From positions 18,382,333 to 18,446,332 of the forward strand of contig NC_133293.1 of assembly GCF_005239225.2 (NCBI RefSeq): a stretch of DNA of 64,000 bases, read 5' to 3'. Below the pieces are notes generated by a model. The model had not been told where the DNA came from. It did no database searches and worked only from the letters and a program-made list of their open reading frames with translations. This DNA comes from Populus alba (Eukaryota; Streptophyta; Magnoliopsida; Malpighiales; Salicaceae). The translations under genes were made by a program, and so were the position numbers. Of the stretch, positions 1 to 15,240 are shown piece by piece. Numbering within the stretch: position 1 is the stretch's first letter; the number at the start of each line of letters is the position of its first letter.

Positions 1-31
1 TCAATTTAATATAGATATATTTTTTGCTTAC

Positions 32-140
32 CTTGTTGAAGCGTCAATGGCCTGGCTTCCACCGCTCTAGGATATTGAGATATGGTAAAAATCAGCAGTA
101 ACAGCAAGACAGAAGCTACAAGATGTCTGGGCGCATCCAT
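32..140 (-). CDS. First exon of a small secreted protein (partial at window edge)
   Basis: The exon starts with ATG at 140 and runs to a GT donor just below 32 (CAAG|gtaagc), giving 36 codons plus one base; the gene continues outside the window. The first residues are MDAPRHLVAS followed by a Leu-rich stretch (VLLLLLIF) and then a polar segment with VEARPLT. That is a classic signal peptide with likely cleavage near AVEA|RP. I do not recognise the family: a secreted peptide hormone precursor or a small Cys-rich secreted protein would fit, but no diagnostic motif lies in this exon. A TATA-like sequence about 105 bases upstream on the same strand supports the start. Confidence 0.6.
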
Positions 141-240
141 TTCTCTCTAATATTCTAACAACCTTGGTAATAGTTGCCTGAGCAAATTGCAGGGAGCAGA
201 AAATATACGAGGGAAGTTATAAGCATTTGCACAAGATTGC

Positions 241-253
241 AAGATATATATAT
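241..253 (-). promoter_or_regulatory. TATA-like box of the left-edge secreted-protein gene
   Basis: An alternating TA run (read on the minus strand as CTATATATATATC) lies about 105 bases upstream of the ATG at 140, a plausible distance for a core promoter. Simple TA runs are common in this AT-rich sequence, so this is only suggestive. Confidence 0.35.
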
Positions 254-819
254 AGATGGACAGGTAGATAACAGACAAGCGCGAGCCAATAGGGAATTCA
301 CAACGGTAATGAAGAGAAAAGGTTGGACGAATGATCATAGCCAACGCGTTTACACCACTACATGTGTGAACCAAGGGTTAGAGGTCTTCCTTTCTGCAGT
401 CAAGAACGAATATTGTTGGATTTAGAGTTAGTACTTAAATTAAAAAAAAAACACTTTTCAATTTCTGTTCAGCATGAAAAAAAGAAATTAATTTATATTC
501 TGTTTCCAGAAGCTTGTCAGTTTCGATTTTTCTTTAACAACGTAAGGTCAAAAACATTCTAGGGAAAAACAAGGTTAGAAACAAAAGGTTACACCACATA
601 CATTGAGTATAAGTGCTGAGCAGTAATTTCCCCCCCTTTAATGCCATCAATTCGCCTGTTATTTTCTGATTGTGATCATTCATTCATTTAAATAAAACCA
701 CCAAATTTAATATTTTGACTGGGAGGCTCGTACATAGTCGTCCCATGCACGCTCTTAACTTTAATAAAATAAAAAATCAAACAACCTCAAAAAGATTTGA
801 GTCATTTGCGAGGAGGCCA

Positions 820-954
820 ATGGCAAGACCGGAAGAGGCTTCCTATCAACCAAGAGAAGGTGCCATGAAATCTAAGGAATGTGCCAGTGGCAAGACCGGA
901 AGAGGCTTCGTTTATATCAGCCAAGAGAAGGTGTCATGAAATCAAGGAATGTGC
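820..954. repeat. Two-copy tandem repeat, about 67 bases per copy
   Basis: Copy 1 (about 820-886) and copy 2 (about 887-954) share the string GGCAAGACCGGAAGAGGCTTC, then CCAAGAGAAGGTG, CATGAAATC and AAGGAATGTGCC in the same order, with a few substitutions and small indels. Unit composition is GC-richer than the surroundings. No function is evident. Confidence 0.85.
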
Positions 955-1239
955 CCATATTTTTTATAATGACAATTGTTCTAGGAATTGTTTTTGCAAA
1001 GTTAATAATAACTTTCACTATGCCAATTAATTATTGTAAAATGTTTTATAATTAATTTTTAAACTTTATTTATTTATTTTAAAATAAAAAATATAATATT
1101 AATTCAATTACAGTATCATTTTAACTACCACCTATTACCAAACTATTACATGGCATCTGGAGCTGGCCTGTTATAGTCCATCTTTGGAGGATTATATAAC
1201 ATGATGCTCACAAACCAGTGAAGCACAGTTGGGGTTTTG

Positions 1240-1480
1240 AATAGCAGATACATGGTTTGTTTGAGAGTATAAAAGTTGTTATTGTTTAAAGTATTTTTTG
1301 TTTTAAAATGTATTAATATATATATATATATATTATTTTTTAAAAATTATTTTTGATATTAGTATATCAAAATAATTTAAAAATATAAAAAAATTAATTT
1401 TAAATATAGTTTTAATTTATTTTAAAAAACATGATTTGAAATAACATTACCGAATATTGTTTTATTGGGTACTCCCAAAT
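1240..1480. mobile_element. MITE-like repeat of the recurrent AT-rich family
   Basis: The block carries the family's shared core: a GTTTTAAA-type start, a run of T and A, then ATTATTTTTGATATTAGTATATCAAAAT and an A-rich tail. The same core with small changes is seen near 1790, 15640, 24627, 28380, 29598, 31231, 42755, 44425 and 55340. Ends are degraded here. Confidence 0.5.
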
Positions 1481-1789
1481 TGAACTTTTCGAGACTTCAA
1501 GGGAGCGCATAGTTTTTCTTTAGTGATTAACACGATTGTTTAACAAAAATCATTCTTATATAACATGATTTAGTACAATATATACATGCGTATAGTGATA
1601 ATATTTCTTTCGTTTTCGTGCCGTGCGATATGTTTAAATTAGCTTTTGTATATTAAAATTAAATTTATTTTTTAATCCTTAACAAAATATATAGATTAAA
1701 TATATGGAGATAAATTAACTTTATCACTATGCATGTGTTGAAGGGTTTTGAAATGGTTAAGATCAAAACGTTGGCATCGGGTATGTAGC

Positions 1790-2000
1790 TAGGATCTGTT
1801 TATTTTTATATATTTTAAAAGAAAATTAAATTTTTTTTTATTTTAAATTAATATTTTTAAAGTGTTTTTAGATTATTTTGATGCGCTGATATTTTTTTTA
1901 TAGATTATTTTGGTGAAGATTGATATCTTTAAAAATTTTAATTTTTTTTAATAAAATAAAAAAATATTATTTTGAAATATATATTTAAATAAAAAACAAC
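1790..2000. mobile_element. MITE-like repeat, degraded copy
   Basis: It has the same general build as the other copies: a T-rich left half, a core containing GATTATTTTGATGCGCTGATAT, and an A-rich right half ending near AAAACAACCGG. The core reads in the opposite orientation to the 1240 copy. Internal duplication of the core (GATTATTTTG appears twice) suggests a rearranged copy. Confidence 0.4.
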
Positions 2001-4383
2001 CGGAAACCGAAACAAGACTTTAAAAAAGCAATCGGAAACGTTCATAAAATCGGATCGTACGGATCACAAAATCACATTTTTATAAATAAAACGTTTCAAG
2101 CAAAAAAAACATATTTCAGAAAGTTCAAGCATAGTGAAATATAATAGTTCTTTAAAAATTTTAAAATAATATTTTTTAAATTTTTTTATATATAAAAAAA
2201 TAAAAATTATTATTACATGATTGTTTTTTAAATAATATATTTTTTAAAATAATCATAACATGCCAATCATCAAGGCTAGCGGCGTGTTTCAATTATATTA
2301 AACCGGTTGAAATCCGGAAACGAAAGACTTTGATTTTACCATTTCTTTGACTGTAAACTCAAAATCCCATAAATTTTTCACGCTTGATGCTTAATTATTT
2401 ATCTCTATCTCAGTCAAGACAAAATTGGACTTCTTTTACGGGCAACCAAAAAGACGAATTATTTACCCTGACTAGGCAGTTCTGTACCAGAATATTCTAA
2501 GATTTTTTTGCGTTGGACTATAATTATATATAATATATACTCTAACTTAAAAATTAACTTTTATCAACAATTAATTTAATTTACTTGCCTTCTTCCTCGT
2601 TATTTACCCATCATTTCTAAAATATATTTTTGTGATCACTTCATTGACGAGGTCCAAGGAGGCAGAAGTTATTTTCAGAATAAAAAATAAAAAAATTTAA
2701 ATTAAAAAAAAATACAATTTCAATTGCCCCTCTAAATACGATTTAAATAAACAAATATTTTTTTATAATAAAAACATTATCAGGATTGTGCTGACGACGT
2801 AATGCACCCGGAAGCTTCATTTCGACGCTTTAACGTCTTGGATTTTTTCTTCTTCTTCCAGAATCATTTCATGCAATAAACAAGTGTATGTACAAGTTAA
2901 TCTCATGAATATGTGGAAAGAACAACTAATACTTTCAGCGGACTCATCATTAAATACATTCATTGAACTTTATTTAATATTCTGGTTAAAAAATAAAAAA
3001 GAATTAATCAATCAAATAAAAATCAGGATATTTATTAATAATATCAAATAAGTGTTCTTTTATAAGGAAATTATATATCTTTAAATATTTATAATACCTT
3101 TTAAATAAAAAAACAAAATATTATAATTGATTAAAAATATTAAATTATTTTTAATAAGTGTTTCGTTAGCCGAATCGTAAATATATTGATTGAAATTAAA
3201 AAAATAATCTCCACAAGATTTGTCATCATTTCCAAAACAATTTTTTTTATTCATTTTAGTTTTTACCAATGTACAAACTCCGTGCAGGCGAGATTTCAAT
3301 AACATCAACAAAATCCTCCTTTTATACTAAAGTAAGAATAATAAATATAAAAAATAATAAAATTCTTGCTGGCAACCATTGTAACCCAATTGCTGCGAGA
3401 TCTCCTGCTTGAGCTTTGCAAGTTGCAAAAGCATATCAATTTATTTTTTAAATATTTAACTACATAAGAGTAAATTAAAACCCAAGCAATTTAATTACTA
3501 ACTAATAAGTTTAGGGGAGTATCCAGCATATGGTGTTATTAAGCAGGGCAGTGAATACAGATGATTTCATGAAACGATCATGCACCATCGGTGATCTCCA
3601 CTCACGTTTTGGCTGATGGATTTCTTCTTTTCTATTTTTAAAGCCAGGGAAGATAGTTTCATATAGTCTGCATAAAATTCAGCTGGCTAGCTACCCAGTT
3701 CTTTTGACTCTTTGATCTTGCATTCAGCTCGTGTTCTCTGAATTTCAATGGGCTCAACATCCATGGAAGGGCATGCCGTTTCAGAATATCAATGGCCGGT
3801 CGGAGTTGAAATAAAGAATTTGTGATTTTCTTTTGTAAATCAAATAGAATGTATGAATTGGAGATTAATTAAGGAGACTTCCACTGCAAGTTCATTTCTC
3901 TATAAAACATGGAATCTTTCCCATTTTCTTCTCTATTTTTGTTTCATCCCCCCCTTGAATTGATGGTATTCACTTGATATATTCTCGATCATGTTTGAAA
4001 ATGGCATCCGACGTAGAAGAATGGAGTTTCAAATCTTTTTTTTTTTTTTTTTGACGCATCACGAAACTTGTTGAGAGAGAAAGGCGGCATCTATTAGGAA
4101 AAATGAGAGTAGCGTTTCAAACTCATTTTCTCTCTCCAAGAAATGCATATTTCGAGTTGATTTTGTTTTTAGTTTCTTTTTTTCTCAATATTAACTGGCT
4201 AGACTTGATCGTTCTAGAATGGCAAAGCCTGTCCAACAGCTTGTCCATTAAGGGAAATGGGATCAAACCTCGCAGTTAATTCAAGGTAAAGATCAGAGGA
4301 CTTTTTAAAGGAGAAAAGTTGAAGATTTCATGCATTTGTCTGATAACATCCAGAGTTCTAGAGGGTTCTATTTGCGCACAACC

Positions 4384-4387
<4 letters not shown>

Positions 4388-4446
<59 letters not shown>
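4388..4446. repeat. (TA)n microsatellite
   Basis: About 29 uninterrupted TA units. It gives rise to a spurious open frame of alternating Ile/Tyr on the minus strand, which is not a gene. Confidence 0.95.
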
Positions 4447-4451
<5 letters not shown>

Positions 4452-4862
4452 TGGACCGCGAATTCCTCGAATAAGTTTTTGACGTGGCCTGCGAGTCCTA
4501 TATACATGTTGAAGAAATTGAAGCGGTGCAGCTGTTTTACTTTCCTCATTTTACTACAAATCTTCTTCCCCTCAGACTTAGCATGAGTTCACAATGCAAG
4601 AAATTCTTCAAAGAATAAGTCTCTGGACCCCTTAGAACTCAGATTCGAGTCCGTAGTTGTTCACACTAGCTAGTTTCCAAGCTTATCCAATTCAAAAGTC
4701 ATGGTTTCCAAACAAGTACTTCTTCGAGGGAGCAAGACCATTAATGAAAGTCAGCACCAACGTACAGCACCGAGAAATATAGCCAAGTGTAGACAGGAAA
4801 TGCATGGGGGACGTATTCTTTGAATAATCTCCTATCCACAATAGCATTTTCTGTCTACATTT

Positions 4863-4990
4863 GGTGCATGGGGGGTGTATGTCTATGTGCAGTGTTTAAT
4901 TTCTCGTTGCCGATATGAACTTGATGATATCGGGGTGCATGGGGGGATGCATGTATATGTGTTGTGTTTCTCGTTGCCAATCAGAACTAA
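4863..4990. repeat. Degenerate direct repeat with GTGCATGGGGGG core
   Basis: Two units share GTGCATGGGGGG, then a TGCATGTATATGTG-like stretch, then TTTCTCGTTGCC, at about 4863-4910 and 4937-4980. A related start (ATGCATGGGGGACGTATTC) lies at about 4800. No function is evident. Confidence 0.6.
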
Positions 4991-5881
4991 TTCAAGCAGT
5001 CTTGTCCCGGCTCCTCCATGATTGAACACGAGTAGGAGTTACTTTCAATCCACGCCAATTGTCTTGGTTTTTATTCAATTTTACATGGATATAAAAATTA
5101 ATTGCGAAAACAATATCTTAAAGGAGCCTATATGTATTTTAGTGTGTTTGTGCCTATTGTGCTAAGAGTTATTAATTTAACTTGAATCCAATGGATTCCA
5201 GTTCAATCCGATACAAAATGGATATTTTTTTTAATAGTTAATTTTTTTGTGTAATAAATATAATTTATATATTATCAACTTCAACCCAAAATCTTATCCA
5301 AACTTAACCTATATATATATATATATTTGTTATTTGACATATATACAAATATCTTAAATATTTATATATATTATTTTTTTATTTTATTTTGAATAATAAA
5401 TAATACTCTAGTAATAAATACTTAAAACTTGATGAATAGAATATCAATATCTAAATTTCTTAAATTTTACGATAGAAACTTGATTCGTGTATAACATACA
5501 CTTTGGTAACCATATGTGCTAGCAAGAATGGTCCGTGGATTGACAGTATTCTCACATCCTCCTTCAGGGCTTCGGCCTCGTCCGTGGGCTGTTTGCTATA
5601 TTCTCCTTGCCGGCTCGGGGCCCACTTCTTGTATACTGGGTTAGAAGCTCATGATAGTAATTCTGAGCCCATCTGGGTCTGGGACTACTCGTCGTGTTCA
5701 AAAAGAAAGGGGCCCATTTCTAGTGCTAAAATTGATCTGTAATTTATATTCTGAAAAAAAGATAAAAGTATTGTTGTCGCCTATTACAAGATATGCCTAA
5801 AAACCGTCAATGTCACACCATTTATTTGTTTGCTCCTGGAATACAATGAGCTATTGATCAGTGTTAAACAATGTCAATAAC

Positions 5882-6421
5882 CTGACAACAACTTCTTCTA
5901 GTATGCTGGTGTGGAGAGCTGATGCAGAGAAATCAACCTTTGGACGGTCACCCAAGTATACGATATAAACCTGCTGCCACAAAATGATTAGTATTCAGCG
6001 GTAATTTTTTTTTTTCTTTTTGAACAGTGTTTACCAGTAATCATAGAGCTCTATTAATTTTCTAATAGTATACAAACTTATAAATGAAATGTGGAGGCTC
6101 TAATGAACTCTGACGTTCTGCTATTGCCAATGTCGCCACAAGTACTGGAAGCACTATTTAAGAAGGAATGGACTTCATGTCGGAAAATCAAACCCGATTT
6201 TAATATTAAATATTTGTTCAGAAAAAGGAAAAAAAGACACGAAAAAAAAAATGAAGATAAAAGCTCTACTTGCAGATGCTCAGGAGTAAAGTGTTTGCCT
6301 GTCTATCGTCATTCGATGTGCCATGGCAACTGATAAGCAGGCTACACGCCGGAGCAGTCAGGATAAGCCTTTGTAAAGGTATTCGACTTGCTATTGCGGG
6401 TTTTATCGCTAAACTTTTCAT
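5882..6421 (-). pseudogene. Orphan 5' end of a cucumisin-like subtilase (exons 1-2 only)
   Basis: Exon 1 is 6421-6299 (ATG to a CAG|GCAAAC donor, 41 codons) and exon 2 is 5970-5882 (29 codons plus 2 bases). Exon 1 encodes a hydrophobic signal-type segment ending SCHGTSNDDRQ. Exon 2 begins VYIVYLGDRPKVDFSAS, the start of the inhibitor I9 propeptide. Both are open and properly phased, but no exon 3-10 follows below 5882: no FNGF, catalytic Asp, His or Ser segment is present. Homology to unit 2 stops at 5719, so the rest was not carried along in the duplication. It cannot make a protease. The corresponding 5' end in unit 2 belongs to pseudogene C. Confidence 0.8.
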
Positions 6422-6704
6422 GCAGAAATGGGCTCGCCAAAATATTAATGGATAATAAATGGATAATGAAGTTGTTAAGCTCGCCAAAATAGTTCAAGGA
6501 CGGCTTTAAACATCGTTATTGTCAAATTTTAGGTTTTTTTTTTTTTTATTAACAAATCTAAAAGAAGAGAATACCAAAATGAAGAGAATATGTTCCTTAC
6601 GAACGCTCCCTGATTAACAATGTTAATCTTGATAGTTCCTTGCCGAAGGCATCAAAAAGGGCAGGTTAATTGCACGTCATTTTTCAAAGCTGGGAAACCC
6701 CGGG

Positions 6705-6712
6705 GGGGGGGG
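6705..6712. repeat. Poly-G tract just downstream of subtilase A
   Basis: A homopolymer of G follows AACCCC about 110 bases past the stop codon of gene A. The unit 2 copy (about 20028-20040) is longer, so the tract is length-variable. Confidence 0.8.
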
Positions 6713-6825
6713 ATTATAGACTCCAGAAAATGTGACCAAAATAGAAAATACATTATTATGCATTTGAAACAACAATCATCAGGTTTATTTCTTTAGCTAG
6801 TTGGAAGAAAGTAAATTTCTAGATT

Positions 6826-10818
<3,993 letters not shown>

Positions 10819-10889
10819 CGGAGAAGGCCCCCGAAAGCGAGAAGTTCTAGCTTGCTAGCTTTGATAATGCCATGCAGATGGGAAGAGCG

Positions 10890-10897
10890 CTTTATAG
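10890..10897 (-). promoter_or_regulatory. TATA box of subtilase A
   Basis: The minus strand reads CTATAAAG about 72 bases upstream of the ATG at 10818. The same motif at the same spacing is kept in front of gene B, which supports it as the core promoter. Confidence 0.55.
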
Positions 10898-10994
10898 TAA
10901 ATAGAAGAAATAAGACAAGTCGTTGAATCCTGTTCTCCTGCACCGGTTTCTTATCTTAAGCTAGCCAATCGTCATTTTTTCTACTACAAATATA

Positions 10995-12877
10995 TTCTAT
11001 ATTGTCAACCGGTTACGGAAAATAAAAGGTATTATTATTTTTTAAATATTCTGTTTAAAGTAGACTGTATTACTAGTTTTATCTTAAATGGTTAAATATT
11101 TATTTGTTTATGCTATGATGATTTATTTGTAATATTCCTGACTCTGGCGCTAGTAAATATTCGATCTCGAATAATTCCAACCCCGAATAATCTCAATTCT
11201 GGAGTTAGTAAAAATTCCACCACGAATAATTCCAACTCTATTTAGTGTTGGTAAAAATTCATAGCTATAAAAAAATATCAATATATATTTTTTTTAATTC
11301 TGATATCAGTGAATAAATTGATAAAAATATATTTTTTCTAAGATATAAAATTTTTTTATTTCTATATTTTTTTATTTTTTTATTATATTTTTTTTGGACT
11401 AGACTGCCGGATCGCAGACTTGACCTAGGTGTCTATTGTTTTTGTTAATTTTTACCAGCAGGCATGCGTGAACTGCTCACGCACGCCTGCTACAGAAGCA
11501 TGTAATTAAAATGCAAGAAGGGAAAACGCAACTTACCTGGTGCTGAGCGCCTTCTCCTACGCCCTTCTTCGTTCCTGGTATTCTACGAATTCGTTCTTCC
11601 CTTTTTGTTCTGTCTGTATTTGCTTGTTCCTCTGGTTTTCTGTTTTTTTTTTTTTATTATCTTCTCTGTATAGTCTCTTTGTCTATTTTTTCTGTTCTCT
11701 TGACTCTCTCACCGTCCGTTCTTTTTCTCCTCTCGTTCCCTCTCTCTCGATCCACTCCCCTGTCTTTCTCGGTTCTTCTCTCTCTGTATGTCCTCCTTTT
11801 TAGTCCCCCTTTTCTCTTGGCCTCCTTTGTTTCTTTGACAAGAAACAGAGAACGAAAGTCTGTTTTTTTTTTAACCCCCCCCGCCGTTCTTGGCTTTTTT
11901 CTTCTCTTTCTATGTTTTTCTTGGTTTGGTTCGTGCTCTCTATTTCTTCTTCTGCCTTCACTCTCTCCTCCCAGTTCCCCTGTTCTTCTCCTTCCTCGGT
12001 TCTGTCATTACTCCTCTGTTTTCTTAATTTTTCTTTCCGCGTGCATGGCCTTTTCTCTCGTCTGTGAGTTCAGGGGGGAGGGGGGAAGGTGGTGCCCCCT
12101 GAGTTACTCGTTTCCTTCTCTGGCTTACCAGAGAATGGCGCCGAACGCCTCTGTTTCTTTTAGAAGAAACAGGGGCATAAATTGTGCTTCCCTCTGTACA
12201 GTCTCCCTCCCCGGTTCTGTTTCTTTTTTTCTTTTTCTCGGTTCTACTCTCTCTTCTCCACCTCGTGCCGGTTCTCCTTCTCTGGTTTTTATAGCCAGAG
12301 AATTCCATGCGGTCGAATGGATTTTAATGCAATAAAGGCATGCGTTTTCTTCTTGTTTTCGAGTGAAGAAGATGAACAGTGCTGATGTTAATGGCTATTT
12401 GCGTTTTGATCCTTGATATTTTGACGTTTTTCAGTCCAGTCCTTGGGTAAATTGTAATTGAACCCCTGCATCTCAGCGCCATTTACACATTCGTCCTTGG
12501 GTTTTAATTTCTTACAAATTGGACAAGAATCACCCCTAAACTTTGATAGTTTTTCAATTAAGTCCCTGAATAAATTAATTCCAAGTTGAAATAAGTCTAA
12601 AACTTATCAATCCTCCAATCAAACCCTTGATTGGATTAATTAAATCAATTTCAAGTTTAATCAAGTCTTAAAACATATCAATTCTCCAATTAAACCCCTG
12701 ACTTAATTAATTAAACTAGTCAAAATTTTAATTAAATCTTTAAACTTCCAATCATTTTGTCCTTAACCTGAATTTTAATTTATTCTTCATTTATTTCATC
12801 ATTTTTTTTTATCATTTTCAGTAAATAAAAATAATAATAATAATCATTAAAATAAAAGGGTCAAAAATTGAGTTATG
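10995..12877 (-). mobile_element. Probable solo LTR or LTR fragment of a Gypsy-type retrotransposon
   Basis: This block is absent from the matching place in unit 2. Its right end reads on the minus strand TGTCATAACTCAATTTTTGACC, a start I associate with plant Gypsy LTRs. The interior has a long pyrimidine-rich run (about 11540-12290) and degenerate spaced AAACCCTTG/TCCTTGG-type motifs (about 12400-12740). The open frames of about 87 and 218 codons in the CT-rich part are low-complexity (Ser/Phe/Leu/Pro) and not genes. I could not fix the left end or a target-site duplication; no internal gag or pol is present. Confidence 0.5.
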
Positions 12878-12879
12878 AC

Positions 12880-13690
12880 AATAATAATAAACTTGTATGA
12901 TTCAAATTCTTATAATTTTAAAATTTCTTCAAATCAAATATGTAATTTTTCTTCAATAATTATAATATTTTTTTCAAATTTAAAAATAATAAAAATAGTA
13001 AGAATAAGAATAACACTAATAATCATAATAATATTATTATCACTATTCATTATAATATTATTAATAATAATAATAATAATAAACTTTCATGATCTAAATT
13101 TAAATGGTCTAACAGCAATATCATATCTAAGAATCTTGGATGTAGGTCTGATTGAAAACCTAATTATTTTTATAAATAATAAATTTATTTAATATATCAT
13201 TTTAGTTATTTAAAAAAAATTTCGTAGCTTGGGGATTAACATGTATAGCATAACTTTGAAATCGCAGAAGCAAATGAATTATTTTAGTCGACATGTGAAA
13301 AAAATTCAGGACTAAGCATGCGAGCCCACTCGCCCTTGGTTTTTTCAATATCCTCATGGCTTCTTCTTCTTTAATTGGTTATTCAGGTTTTTTATTGTCT
13401 TATTTTTTTTTATAATTTAATACAAGTTTTTTTTATTTTATTTAGGTTTTTTTATCTTTTTTTTTAATTTATCTTTTAATATATAATTTTATTTAACTTT
13501 ACTATTTATTATTAAGTTGATGATAAATTAATTTTTGTATTTTTAATCATATAACAAAAAAAAATTTCCTCTTTTATTTTTTTTTTCAATTTCAAATTAT
13601 AATATGAGTTTTTATTTAATTTTATTTTTTAGTATTAATTGATTTTATTTTTTAAATATTGATTAATTTTTTTTTTAAAAAAAATCAAAT
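12880..13690. other. AT-rich block, no gene seen
   Basis: Degenerate AAT/ATT trinucleotide runs and long T tracts. The motif ATCATATCTAAGAATCTTGGATGTAGG recurs in diverged form in unit 2 at about 25115 and 25375. The 105-codon frame at 12875-13192 is Ile/Asn low-complexity and not a gene. Confidence 0.6.
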
Positions 13691-13817
13691 AATGAATTTT
13701 CCACCCCCATCGTAGTAGTAGAAAAGTCAATAAAGAATAATCTGTATGTGGTTAATTGAGCTCCTCCGCATCTTTTCCATGACAGCTCTCCTCCAGAAGA
13801 CTGCAAAACACTTCTCC

Positions 13818-13949
13818 CATCGTCAATGGAATTCCTTGGAAGCCCTATCTCTTACACCAGCATCAGTAATCGTAACGCCATTCATGTCATCGTCCAGCAA
13901 TATTCTCAGCTTATCACCTCTGGAGCCATTGGCATGACCGTTCATCTTC
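13818..13949 (-). other. Short open frame of unknown origin, kept in both duplication units
   Basis: On the minus strand an ATG in GATGGTGAAGATGAACG opens a frame of about 43 codons starting MVKMNGHANGSRGDKLR, then an acidic run LLDDDMNGVTITDAG. The same frame is open in unit 2 near 26646. A GT-AAGAG sequence follows TDAG and could be a splice donor. I do not recognise the family; it may be a captured exon. Confidence 0.3.
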
Positions 13950-14127
13950 ACCATCGTTTGCTGATGAAAATCAGATCACTCAAAAATACACTCACGTAAT
14001 ATCCTCGATAATTATTCTTCCGCAAGGATAGATAATTGAAAACGATAGATTGAATAATCTACTATTCGAAAACAAATTAGATTGCAGCAGGCCACACATG
14101 CATGCCTTGTAGGGCCGTGGAAAATGC

Positions 14128-14367
14128 ATGACCATGGATTTATCTACACTGTTTGCAACTGGAGATGCGTATCAAGAATCTATGTATAGGGCCCAAGGAA
14201 TTAAAGGGACAGTCGCCGATCTGCTTCAAGACAAAAACTTTGAGCTTACGGGCATAGAACGAGGCCGAAACAAGCAAGACCTAAGAACTTACACAAAAAT
14301 GAGGATAGCCTGGTGCAAATGGCTGGTGAGGTTCCTAGCATCACAAGCCTATCCCTTGATTTGCTAA
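14128..14367 (+). other. 79-codon open frame of unknown origin
   Basis: The frame reads MTMDLSTLFATGDAY, then KGTVADLLQDKNFELTG, and is hydrophilic with no signal peptide or known motif. In unit 2 (about 26820-27000) the copy has lost its start and has deletions, so the frame is not kept. It is more likely a gene or transposon fragment than a functional gene. Confidence 0.25.
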
Positions 14368-14630
14368 GAAATCAGCGGCAGTAGCAAGCTGTCCTCTATA
14401 TTTGTTGTGTTCATGGCTGCCCTATTAATTTGTCCAGTAACTCAGCAAGGAGAACATTTTCAGACTAATACTACACACAATCCTTAATTTCTTTATCCTT
14501 CTTCCATCAGTACCATTATCAATACAAAACTCAAGATAAGGGTTTTGAAATCAAGGTGTATTTGGAAGTATTTCTTTACTTTTGTCGATTACGTTGCATA
14601 CCTCGGCCAAAATGAATTCTTTAATTTGAG

Positions 14631-14870
14631 ATTTATTAACACTTCAATTTTGGTACCTATTTCAATTCTTTAAATGCTAATCCGAAAATTCCAAAAGTCG
14701 TCTTAATGTGGCCCTGGACTTTTAAATAGCAAATAATATTGAACACTTCTCTATTTTTATTTTTCACTTTTTTCACACTTTTCTCTTGTTTCTGTCTCAA
14801 TACCTATATAATAATATTCAACAAAAACATAATAAAAAATAAAAATAAAAATCAAGCATGCAGTCATTAA
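14631..14870. repeat. Dispersed 240-base repeat, copy 1
   Basis: Begins near ACACTTCAATTTTGGTACC and includes CAATTCTTTAAATGCTAATCC and GGACTTTTAAATA; related copies lie at about 27451-27695 and 33654-33895. The first two are explained by the tandem duplication; the third sits in intron 5 of gene E. Confidence 0.7.
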
Positions 14871-15240
14871 CAAATATGTCACGAGGTCAATTTTTCTTCC
14901 TAAAAATGGACCATGTGGGGGTGGTAGTCTAGTCCTGCTAAATTAAATATTTTCTTTATCAATTCACTCGTATTTTGTTTATGACTAGTTTATTCTACAA
15001 TCCAAGAAATCCCCATTCTCTTTCAACATTACAAGCAAGCGGAATAACATAATAAAAAAAATTGCTGAAATCATTTCAGAATAGATTGTTGGCTAGTAAA
15101 AAAAAAGATCAAAATACTTCTTGATGCTTAATATTATATGTTGCGCTTGATATTCAACATTTCTATAGTTGTTATATTCATGAAAGAACAAAAGGATAAT
15201 AGATTTATAACGAAGCCAAACGAGTAGTTTTATTTATAAC

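Larger units (their letters stand above)
141..5718. other. Intergenic, AT-rich, no gene seen
   Basis: Between the left-edge gene and the first subtilase duplication unit I find no convincing coding exon; open frames here are short and low-complexity. It holds a 67-base tandem duplication, two MITE-like blocks, a TA microsatellite and a degenerate G-rich direct repeat, listed separately. A GC-richer patch at about 5500-5720 has an open frame of about 79 codons (plus strand) with no recognisable domain. Confidence 0.6.

Noticed and set aside
11540..12335. Open frames of 87 and 218 codons on the plus strand and one of 94 codons on the minus strand
   Set aside because: They come from a pyrimidine-rich tract; the proteins are Ser/Phe/Leu/Pro or Arg/Lys/Glu low-complexity without domains. 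Better explained as LTR sequence.
12875..13192. 105-codon frame rich in Ile and Asn
   Set aside because: Created by AAT/ATT trinucleotide runs; the unit 2 copy does not keep the frame.
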